From Sulfuritalea sp. (GTDB lineage: Bacteria; Pseudomonadota; Gammaproteobacteria; Burkholderiales; Rhodocyclaceae): 64,000 bases of DNA. Below the pieces are notes generated by a model. The model saw nothing but the letters and a program-made list of their open reading frames with translations, had not been told where the DNA came from and did not search any database. The position numbers and the translations under genes were made by a program. Positions 42,571-49,885 of this stretch are shown in pieces (position 1 is the stretch's first letter; each line of letters starts with the position of its first letter). The DNA lies in contig JADJFK010000001.1 of NCBI GenBank assembly GCA_016708585.1, positions 96,070 to 160,069 of the forward strand. The letters are read 5' to 3'.

Positions 42571-43847
42571 CAAGGCAGGACCGATTCGAGGGCGAAGAGT
42601 TCCGGAACCTCCTCGCGGCGGCGGATCAGGTGCGTGGCATCGCCGTCGACCATGACTTCGGCGGCACGCGGCCGGCTGTTGTAGTTGGAGGCCATGGCCA
42701 TGCCGTAGGCGCCGGCCGAGAGGATGGCGAGCAGGTCGCCCTCGTTCAGCGCCAGTTTCCGGTCATGACCGAGGAAATCGCCCGACTCGCAGACCGGGCC
42801 GACGATTTCGTAGGGCATCGCGGTCGCCGTGTCGCCGGCGCCGACTTTTGCGGCGGAGACCGGCACGATGTCGTGCCAGGCGTCGTACAGCGCCGGGCGC
42901 ATCAGGTCGTTCATCGCCGCATCGACCACCGCGAAGTGCTTTTCCTCGCCCGGCTTCAGCACCTGTACCCGGGTCAGCAGCAGGCCGGCGTTGCCGACCA
43001 GCGAGCGGCCGGGTTCGAACACCAGCTTTTCGCGGCGCCCGGCAAGTTTCGCCAGCATCGGCGCCAGATAGTCGGCGACGGGGGGCGCCGGCTCGTCGGC
43101 GCGGTACTGGATGCCCATGCCGCCGCCGAGGTCGATGTGTTCCAGCGCGATGCCCGCGGCGGCGAGGCGATCGACCAGCGCCAGCACCTTGTCCGCGGCC
43201 TCGGCGGCCGGTGCCGGATCGAGCAGTTGCGAGCCGATGTGGCAGTCGATGCCCCTCACCGCGATATGCGGCAGGCGCGCGGCGCGACGGTAGATATCGA
43301 AGGCTTCGCCGAAGGCGATGCCGAATTTTGCCGTCTTGAGCCCGGTGGAGATGTAGGGATGGGTTTTCGCGTCGACGTCCGGATTCACGCGCAGCGACAC
43401 CGGTGCGCGGCGGCCGAGGCTGCCGGCGACTTCGTCGAGCTGGTCCAGCTCGCTGGCGGATTCGACGTTGAAGCAGTGGATGCCCGCCTCCAGCGCCGCA
43501 CGCATCTCGGCGCGCGACTTGCCGACGCCGGAGAACACGATTTTGCCCGCACTGCCGCCAGCGGCCAGCACGCGCGCCAGCTCGCCACCGGAAACGATGT
43601 CGAAGCCGGCGCCGAGCCGGGCGAAAAGGTTCAGGATGGCGAGGTTGGAATTGGCCTTGACCGCGTAGCAGACCAGCGATCGGTCGGCCAGGCCGTGGGC
43701 CTGCAGCGCGTCGCGGTAGGCGGCATAGGTCGCGGTGAGCGCGGCACGCGAATAGACGTAGCATGGCGTGCCGAAGCGCGCGGCGATGTCGCCCAATGCG
43801 ACGGACTCGACGTGCAGGCCGTCCCTGCCCATCGTGGTCAGGCTCAT
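42570..43847 (-). CDS. lysA: Diaminopimelate decarboxylase LysA
   Basis: A 425-residue PLP enzyme making L-lysine from meso-diaminopimelate. It has CYAVKANSNLAIL (PLP lysine), IDLGGGMGIQY, the substrate Arg segment EPGRSLVGNAG and the catalytic CESGDFL. Between the conserved MNDLMRPALYDAWHDI and VGPVCESGDF lies KVGAGDTATAM, residues 334-341 being encoded by a perfect copy of the dispersed repeat. ATG 43847 is the start. Confidence 0.96.
   Translation of the reverse strand: MSLTTMGRDGLHVESVALGDIAARFGTPCYVYSRAALTATYAAYRDALQAHGLADRSLVCYAVKANSNLAILNLFARLGAGFDIVSGGELARVLAAGGSAGKIVFSGVGKSRAEMRAALEAGIHCFNVESASELDQLDEVAGSLGRRAPVSLRVNPDVDAKTHPYISTGLKTAKFGIAFGEAFDIYRRAARLPHIAVRGIDCHIGSQLLDPAPAAEAADKVLALVDRLAAAGIALEHIDLGGGMGIQYRADEPAPPVADYLAPMLAKLAGRREKLVFEPGRSLVGNAGLLLTRVQVLKPGEEKHFAVVDAAMNDLMRPALYDAWHDIVPVSAAKVGAGDTATAMPYEIVGPVCESGDFLGHDRKLALNEGDLLAILSAGAYGMAMASNYNSRPRAAEVMVDGDATHLIRRREEVPELFALESVLP
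42825..42849 (-). repeat. Dispersed 25-bp repeat, copy I
   Basis: Reverse on the + strand, so forward with respect to lysA; identical to consensus at all 25 positions; read as KVGAGDTA. Confidence 0.85.
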
Positions 43848-43984
43848 CGGCGCGACTCGGTCGCCTTGTCGGCGTTGGTGGGCGCCGGCGCCGCGGGTGC
43901 TGCGGCAGCGGGTTGTTCCGGCGGGGGTGCCGTTGCGGGGTCTTGGCCGCAGCGGCGAGGGCGAGCTTGGAGCAGGACAGCCAT
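43844..43984 (-). pseudogene. lptM: LptM/YifL-like small lipoprotein remnant
   Basis: A small lipoprotein gene normally precedes lysA in betaproteobacteria. Here one frame reads KLALAA in the signal part and the next frame continues CGQDPATAPPPEQPAAAAPA, so together they make a lipobox LALAAC-GQ followed by a Pro/Ala-rich tail. One C seems to be missing at the junction. The tail frame (46 codons from ATG 43984) stops by overlapping the lysA start. This may be a decayed gene or a single-base sequence error. Confidence 0.45.
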
Positions 43985-44063
43985 GGCGGGCCGGGCGCAT
44001 GGGTCTCATCGGGCGGGAACTGAAGGCGTAAGATATGCGACAGGCGAAGGATGGTAACACGCG

Positions 44064-44390
44064 ATGGATGAACGGGAATTCATGGCCGCGGCGGACGCGG
44101 AGCTGGCGCGCATCGAGGCGGCGCTGGAGGCGGCTTCGATGAGCGGCGTCGCCGATTTTGATTTCGAGACCAAGCCCGGCGGCGTGATCGAGATCGAGTT
44201 CGGGAACGGTTCGAAGATCATCGTCAATCGCCACGGCGCGGCGCGCGAAATCTGGGTGGCGGCCAGGTCGGGGGGGTATCACTTCCGGCCCGACGGCGGG
44301 CGCTGGCTCGGCACGCGCGATGGCGAGGAACTGCTGGCTGCGCTGTCGCGTACCGTCTCCGAACAGGCCGGGGTGCGGATCGCGCTCTAG
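44064..44390 (+). CDS. cyaY: Iron donor protein CyaY (frataxin)
   Basis: A 108-residue frataxin homologue that binds iron and modulates iron-sulfur cluster assembly through IscS. It has the acidic first helix (MDEREFMAAADAELARIEAA), FDFETKPGGVIEIEFGNGSK, a conserved Trp in REIWVAA and GGYHFRPDGGRWLGTRDGEE. Divergent from lptM-lysA, a common arrangement. It converges on the PBP gene, and the two share the tetranucleotide CTAG as stop codons (44387-44390). Confidence 0.95.
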   Translation: MDEREFMAAADAELARIEAALEAASMSGVADFDFETKPGGVIEIEFGNGSKIIVNRHGAAREIWVAARSGGYHFRPDGGRWLGTRDGEELLAALSRTVSEQAGVRIAL

Positions 44391-46783
44391 TTTTTCTTCT
44401 CGGGCGGCTTTTGTGCCGCCGGTTTTTCGGCAGCGGTCTTTTCCGCCACCGGCTTTTCCACCGGTTTGGGCCTGGCATCCACCACCGGCGCCGGTTCCTG
44501 CTTCGGCTCTTCGGCTTCGGCGTCCGCCGGCGGCAGGTGCTCCTTGTAGATCAGTTCCCTGGTGGTCTTCCCCGACGGATCGTGGGCGACGATCGTTACC
44601 AGTCCTTCCGGGGTTTCCTGCCAGCTTTCCGGAACCCCCTTCAGGGCGTGCTCCATGAAGCCGATCCAGATCGGCAGCGCCGCGGCGCCGCCGGTTTCGC
44701 CGTTGCCCATGCGCCTGGGCTGATCGAAGCCGATCCAGGCGACGCCGACCACCGTGGGCTGGTAGCCGCAGAACCAGGCGTCGATGTAGTCGTTGGTGGT
44801 ACCGGTCTTGCCCGCCAGGTCGCCGCGCTTGAGCACCGCCGCGGCGCGGGTGGCGGTGCCGCGCCGCACCACGTCGTGCATCATGGAGTCCATCAGCCAG
44901 GCATTGCGCGCGTCGATCGCGCGCAGCGCCTCGTCGCCTGCCAGCGAGGGCTGCATGGCGGCCAGCACCGTGCCCTTGTCGTCCACGATCTGGCGCACGA
45001 TATGGGGCGTGATGCGGTAGCCGCCATTGGCGAAAATCGAATAGGCGGCGAGTTGTTGCCAGGGGGTCACGGCACCGGCGCCAAGGGCCAGGGTCAGGTA
45101 AGGAGGGTTCTTGTCGGCATCGAAGCCGAAGCGCGTCACGTAGTCCTGCGCGTACTGGGTGCCGATTGAACGCAGCAGGCGGATCGACACCATGTTCTTG
45201 GATTTCGCCAGTGCGGTACGCAGGCTCATCGGACCTTCGTACTTGCCGTCATAGTTCTTTGGTTCCCACGCCTGGGAGCCGGTCTCCTCGGCCGAGATCG
45301 AGACCGGTTCATCCGCGATCACCGACGCCGGGGTATAGCCCTTTTCCAGTCCCGCGGAGTAGATGAAGGGCTTGAAGCTGGAGCCCGGCTGGCGCCAGGC
45401 CTGGGTGATGTGGTTGAACTTGCTGCGATTGAAATCGAAGCCGCCGACCAGCGCCCGGACTGCGCCGTCGACCGGGCTGGCGGCGACGAATGCCGCCTCG
45501 ACTTCCGGCAGCTGGACGATCTGCCAGCCTTTGTCGGCCTTTTGCACGCGAATCACCGCGCCGCGCCTTATGCGCTTGTTGGGGGCCGCCTTGTCATCCA
45601 GCATGCGCGCGGCGAACTTGAGGCCGTCATCGCTGATCTTGAGCACCTCGCCACCCCTCAGATAGGCGCGCACCAGCTTCGGACCGGCCTCGAGGACGAT
45701 GGCCGGCAGCAGGTCGTCGCTGTCGAAGTAATCGGACAGGTGCTCTTCGAGCGCCTCGTCCTGGTTCGAGTCGATGCCTGTCATGTCGACGTAGGCTTCC
45801 GCGCCACGATAGCCGTGACGCCGGTCGTAATCCATGACGCCGCGGCGCAGCGCCAGGTAGGCAGCCTGCTGGTCGGCCCGGTTGATGGTGGTGATCACGC
45901 GCAGGCCCCGGTTGTACACCTCGTCCGGGAAGCTCTCGACGACGATCTGGCGCGCCATCTCGGCGACATGTTCGGCATGGACGCCGAAGTCATTGACGTC
46001 GCGTTTTACGTGCAGGGTCTCGGCTTGCGCCGACTTCCATTGGGCGTCGTTGATGAAGTTCAGCTCATGCATCCGGCGCAGGACGTAGCGCTGGCGCAGT
46101 TGCGCGCGCTTTGGATTTGCGACCGGGTTGAAGGCCGAAGGCGCTTTCGGCAGTCCGGCGAGCATCGCCGCCTCGGCGATGCTCACATCCCGCAACGCCT
46201 TGCCGAAGTAGATCTGCGCGGCGGCCGAGAAGCCGTAGGCCCGCTGACCGAGGTAAATCTGGTTGATATAGATCTCGAGGATCTGATCCTTTCCCAGATT
46301 GTTCTCGATTTTGAAAGCCAGTAACATCTCGTAGAGTTTTCGGGTCAGGGTCTTTTCGCTGGAAAGGAAAAAGTTGCGCGCCACCTGCATGGTGATGGTC
46401 GATGCGCCCTGGCGCTTGCCGCCGCCGACGAAATTGGAATACGCTGCGCGCAATACGCCCAGCGTGTCGATGCCAGGATGCTGGTAGAAGCGCTCGTCTT
46501 CCGCGGCGAGGATCGCCTGCGTCATGACGGCGGGAACATCCTTGATCAACACGAAGTTTCGTCGTTCCTCGCCGAACTCGCCGATCAGGTAGCCGTCGCC
46601 GGAGTAGATGCGCAGCGGGATCTTCGGCTGATAGTCGGTCAGTACCTCGACCGAGGGCAGTTGCGGGTAGGCCAGCAGCAGCACGATGCCGGCAAGGGCG
46701 GCCACCGATAACAGGGTGCCGCCGGTCAGGAGCAGGAGATACAACACCCAGCGAACGGGGGTGGGCAGGGCGGAAATGGACAC
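44387..46783 (-). CDS. mrcA: Penicillin-binding protein 1A
   Basis: A 798-residue class A PBP. It has an N-terminal transmembrane helix (about 12-35), a GT51 transglycosylase domain with the catalytic Glu in ILAAEDERFYQHPGIDT and QGASTITMQVARNFFLS, an OB-like insert, and a transpeptidase domain with the Ser nucleophile in GSSFKPFIYSAG and the KTGTTND motif. It ends in a Lys/Pro/Glu-rich tail (EKPVAEKTAAEKPAAQK). It builds peptidoglycan and is divergent from the pilus operon. Confidence 0.96.
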   Translation of the reverse strand: MSISALPTPVRWVLYLLLLTGGTLLSVAALAGIVLLLAYPQLPSVEVLTDYQPKIPLRIYSGDGYLIGEFGEERRNFVLIKDVPAVMTQAILAAEDERFYQHPGIDTLGVLRAAYSNFVGGGKRQGASTITMQVARNFFLSSEKTLTRKLYEMLLAFKIENNLGKDQILEIYINQIYLGQRAYGFSAAAQIYFGKALRDVSIAEAAMLAGLPKAPSAFNPVANPKRAQLRQRYVLRRMHELNFINDAQWKSAQAETLHVKRDVNDFGVHAEHVAEMARQIVVESFPDEVYNRGLRVITTINRADQQAAYLALRRGVMDYDRRHGYRGAEAYVDMTGIDSNQDEALEEHLSDYFDSDDLLPAIVLEAGPKLVRAYLRGGEVLKISDDGLKFAARMLDDKAAPNKRIRRGAVIRVQKADKGWQIVQLPEVEAAFVAASPVDGAVRALVGGFDFNRSKFNHITQAWRQPGSSFKPFIYSAGLEKGYTPASVIADEPVSISAEETGSQAWEPKNYDGKYEGPMSLRTALAKSKNMVSIRLLRSIGTQYAQDYVTRFGFDADKNPPYLTLALGAGAVTPWQQLAAYSIFANGGYRITPHIVRQIVDDKGTVLAAMQPSLAGDEALRAIDARNAWLMDSMMHDVVRRGTATRAAAVLKRGDLAGKTGTTNDYIDAWFCGYQPTVVGVAWIGFDQPRRMGNGETGGAAALPIWIGFMEHALKGVPESWQETPEGLVTIVAHDPSGKTTRELIYKEHLPPADAEAEEPKQEPAPVVDARPKPVEKPVAEKTAAEKPAAQKPPEKKN

Positions 46784-46854
46784 GATGGGCTGGGCGGAAG
46801 GCGGCGCGAGGAATTATAGCTGTGGCGTCGGAGACACGCTTCGATAGTCGGGTG

Positions 46855-46884
46855 TTGATAATTTTGCTTTACAGTCGATATAGT
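46855..46884 (+). promoter_or_regulatory. Probable promoter of the pilMNOPQ operon
   Basis: TTGATA (46855-46860) and TATAGT (46879-46884) are separated by 18 bases. A second, overlapping pair, TTTACA (46868) and TAGCAT (46891), is 17 bases apart. Both lie in the unusually AT-rich gap between mrcA and pilM, 70 bases or so before the pilM start. Confidence 0.55.
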
Positions 46885-46951
46885 TGCTGCTAGCATCTGA
46901 AGTAAATTATCCGTATAGCTTGTAACACAATATTTATAAAGGAAAAATCCT

Positions 46952-48043
46952 TTGCAGATCGATGTCGCAGCGTTAAAGTCGATCTTTGACCCGAAGCTTC
47001 GTCCGCTGATCGGTGTGGATATCAGTTCGACGGCCGTCAAGATGGTCGAGCTGGTCGATGCCGGCAAGGGGCAGCCTCGTGTCGAGCGCTATGCGATCGA
47101 GCCGCTGCCGAAAGACGCAGTGGTTGACGGCAATCTGGCATCGATCGAGGCTGTTGCGGAAACCCTGCAACGCTGCTGGAAGCGGCTCGGTACTTCGACG
47201 CGATTTGTCGCCATGGCCTTGCCGACGGCGGCGGTGATTACCAAGAAGATCACGTTGCCGGCGACCCTGCGCGATCAGGAAATGGAAATCCAGGTCGAGT
47301 CGGAAGCCAACCAGTACCTCCCGTTTGCCCTCGAAGAGGTCAATCTCGACTTTCAGGTGATTGGTCCGGCGCCGGGCAATCCGGATGATGTCGAAGTCCT
47401 GCTGGCGGCGTCGCGCAAGGAAAAAGTCGAGGATCGTGTGGCCGCCGCCGAAGTGGCCGAGTTGAAGCCCGTGGTGATGGATGTGGAGGCCTACGCAACC
47501 GAGGCCGCATACGAGCTCGTTACCAAGCAGCTTCCCGGCGAGGGTGCGGGGCAGATCGTGGCGTTGGTGGATGTCGGCGCGTCGGCGATGAAAATCACCA
47601 TCATGAAGGATGACCAGCAACTGTACACGCGGGAGCAGGCCTTCGGCGGAATCAGGTTGACCGAGGAAATCATGCGCGCTTACGGCATGGGGCCGGAAGA
47701 GGCGGAAAGCCTCAAGCGCTCGGGAACGCCGCCGGACAACTACGAAGCGGAAATCCTTCACCCGTTCATAGAGGGGCTGGCGCAGGAAGTCGCGCGTGCC
47801 ATGCAGTTCTTCTTTACGTCCACGCCATACGGCGAGGTGCATTACATCATTCTCGCCGGCGGTTCGGCGCTGGTTCCCGGTGTGGCGGAAATTGTCGGTC
47901 AGCGCACCAATATCAATACGCTGCTCGCGGATCCATTTGCCGGCATGGCCATTTCGCCGCGCATCCGCGCCAAGCAGCTGGCCACGGATGCGCCGTCACT
48001 GATGGTGGCCTGCGGACTGGCGCTCAGGAAGTTCGATCAATGA
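46952..48043 (+). CDS. pilM: Type IV pilus assembly protein PilM
   Basis: A 363-residue actin-like cytosolic protein with two ATPase-fold halves. It shows LIGVDISSTAVKMVEL, VEAYATEAAYELV, ALVDVGASAMKITIMK and YIILAGGSALVPG. PilM binds the N-terminus of PilN and connects the pilus alignment complex to the inner membrane. The start is TTG 46952, placed 9 bases after AAAGG; no ATG fits the conserved N-terminus. It overlaps pilN by ATGA. Confidence 0.95.
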   Translation: MQIDVAALKSIFDPKLRPLIGVDISSTAVKMVELVDAGKGQPRVERYAIEPLPKDAVVDGNLASIEAVAETLQRCWKRLGTSTRFVAMALPTAAVITKKITLPATLRDQEMEIQVESEANQYLPFALEEVNLDFQVIGPAPGNPDDVEVLLAASRKEKVEDRVAAAEVAELKPVVMDVEAYATEAAYELVTKQLPGEGAGQIVALVDVGASAMKITIMKDDQQLYTREQAFGGIRLTEEIMRAYGMGPEEAESLKRSGTPPDNYEAEILHPFIEGLAQEVARAMQFFFTSTPYGEVHYIILAGGSALVPGVAEIVGQRTNINTLLADPFAGMAISPRIRAKQLATDAPSLMVACGLALRKFDQ

Positions 48044-48603
48044 TACGGATCAACCTGCTTCCGCATCGTGAGGCGAAGCGCAAGTCGCGGCGACAGCAGT
48101 TCTACGTCCTGCTGGGGCTGATTGCGGTACTTGCCGGACTGATCTGGTTCCTCGGATTCTCGTTCATCAACCGCCAGATTACCGCGCAGAACGATGCGAA
48201 CGAATTCCTCAAGCGGGAAATCGCCAGCCTGGACAAGGAAATCAACGAGATCAAGAAAATCCAGGAACAGACCAACGCGCTGCTGGCGCGCAAGCGGGTC
48301 ATCGAGGCGTTACAGGCCAATCGCACGGAAACGGTGCACCTGTTCAACGAATTGGCCAAGCAGGTCCCCGAGGGCATCTATTTGCGCACCCTGGTGCAAA
48401 CCGGTCAGAAGATCTCCATCACCGGGTATGCCCAGTCGAATGCGCGAATAACCACGCTGATGAACAATCTTGACGAATCGCCTTTGCTGGAGCGGTCGAC
48501 GTTGGTGGAAACCAAGGCCGAGGTGGTTGCCAACCGTCGACTCAACGCGTTCAGCATCACCACGATGATCACCCGTCAGACTGCTGCGCCAGGGAAGAAA
48601 TGA
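48040..48603 (+). CDS. pilN: Type IV pilus assembly protein PilN
   Basis: A 187-residue inner membrane protein. The N-terminal INLLPHREAKRK is the PilM-binding motif, followed by one transmembrane helix (about 23-42), a coiled coil (DKEINEIKKIQEQTNALLAR) and a periplasmic ferredoxin-like domain. It pairs with PilO. Overlaps pilM (ATGA) and pilO. Confidence 0.95.
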   Translation: MIRINLLPHREAKRKSRRQQFYVLLGLIAVLAGLIWFLGFSFINRQITAQNDANEFLKREIASLDKEINEIKKIQEQTNALLARKRVIEALQANRTETVHLFNELAKQVPEGIYLRTLVQTGQKISITGYAQSNARITTLMNNLDESPLLERSTLVETKAEVVANRRLNAFSITTMITRQTAAPGKK

Positions 48604-49364
48604 TGAAGCTGCCCCCTTCGATTGCCGGTTTGTTCAAGCGCAAGTCTGCCGCGGAAAAACTGGCGGACAAGCAGGCGGGCAAGTCCGAGCCGGCAGCACC
48701 CAAGGCGCCGCTGATAAATTTCCAGCAGCTGGCCATGGATTTCAAGACCCTGGATCCCAAGGATCCGGGCTTGTGGCCCCTGGCGCCGCGCATCGTCATA
48801 CTGTTCGGGTTTTTTGCCGTGTTGCTGGCCGCCGCGTGGGGATTCGGGGCCATCGGATGGAGCGTTCAGCTCGAGGAGCTGGAAGCCATGAAACAGCAGG
48901 AAGCCAAGCTCAAGGAAGACTGGCTGGGCAAGAAGAAGCAGGCGGTGAATCTCGACGAGTACCGTCGCCAGTTGGCCGAGATCGACCGGTCGTTCGGCGC
49001 CTTGCTCAAGCAATTGCCGAACAAGGCCGAGATGGGGGACATGCTGGTCGATATCAACAAGGCGGCGCAGAGTCGGGGGCTCGCCGTTGAACTCTTCAAA
49101 CCGGGCGGCGAGGCTCCGCGGGAGTTCTACGCCGAAGTGCCGATCACGCTCAACCTTACCGGCAGCTATCATGACATCGGAGCGTTTACCGGAGATGTCG
49201 CCAAGCTGCCGCGTATCGTTACCCTGAACGACATCAACATGAGTGCGAACCCGAACGGGACGCTGGTGCTGAGAACCACGGTCAAGACCTTCCGCTATCT
49301 CGATGAAGCGGAGATGGCCAGTCAGAAGAAGGCTCAGCAACCAGGCAAGGGAGGCAAGAAATGA
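48600..49364 (+). CDS. pilO: Type IV pilus assembly protein PilO
   Basis: A 254-residue protein with a cytosolic start of about 55 residues, one transmembrane helix (about 60-80), a coiled coil (LEELEAMKQQEAKLKEDW) and a periplasmic domain with EFYAEVPITLNLTGSYHD. Two ATGs (48600 and 48603) overlap the pilN stop. It forms a heterodimer with PilN below the secretin. Confidence 0.94.
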   Translation: MMKLPPSIAGLFKRKSAAEKLADKQAGKSEPAAPKAPLINFQQLAMDFKTLDPKDPGLWPLAPRIVILFGFFAVLLAAAWGFGAIGWSVQLEELEAMKQQEAKLKEDWLGKKKQAVNLDEYRRQLAEIDRSFGALLKQLPNKAEMGDMLVDINKAAQSRGLAVELFKPGGEAPREFYAEVPITLNLTGSYHDIGAFTGDVAKLPRIVTLNDINMSANPNGTLVLRTTVKTFRYLDEAEMASQKKAQQPGKGGKK

Positions 49365-49885
49365 AGTCGCACAGGCTTCTGGTTCTGTTGCCGTTGCTGC
49401 TATCGGGCTGCGCCAGCGACGAACATCAGGATTTGCGGCAGTGGATGCGTGATGAAGCGAAGGGCATGAAGGGCAAGGTGGCACCGCTCCCCGAAATAAC
49501 CCCGTTCCCGGTGGTTTCCTACGAAACCGAGATGCTCACCCCCCCCTTTGCTACGGGCAAAATCGTGACGCTGGAGGTCGCCGCGGACAAGACCGCGCCG
49601 GATCGTGAGCGACCACAACAACCGCTGGAGATCTTTCCCCTTGAGGATTTGCGGGTGACCGGCGTCATCATGGCGGGGCCGGTGCCCTATGCCCTGGTCC
49701 AGACGCCGCCGCCGAACAAGCCCAAGCATGTACGGGTGGGCGAATACATGGGCCGCAACTTTGGCAAGATCACGGCAATTACCAGTGAAGGCATTACGGT
49801 TGTCGAAACCGTGAAGGATGCGAACGGTGCGTGGGTAACGCAGGAAAAGTTGCTCATCGTGCCGAAAGAAGGAGGTCGTCGATGA
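49361..49885 (+). CDS. pilP: Type IV pilus lipoprotein PilP
   Basis: A 174-residue lipoprotein with the lipobox LLSGC (Cys17), a flexible Pro-rich linker, then the beta domain (LEIFPLEDLRVTGVIMAGPV, ALVQTPPP, VRVGEYMGRNFGKI) that contacts the N0 domain of PilQ. It joins the PilN/PilO dimer to the secretin. Overlaps both pilO and pilQ by ATGA. Confidence 0.95.
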   Translation: MKSHRLLVLLPLLLSGCASDEHQDLRQWMRDEAKGMKGKVAPLPEITPFPVVSYETEMLTPPFATGKIVTLEVAADKTAPDRERPQQPLEIFPLEDLRVTGVIMAGPVPYALVQTPPPNKPKHVRVGEYMGRNFGKITAITSEGITVVETVKDANGAWVTQEKLLIVPKEGGRR

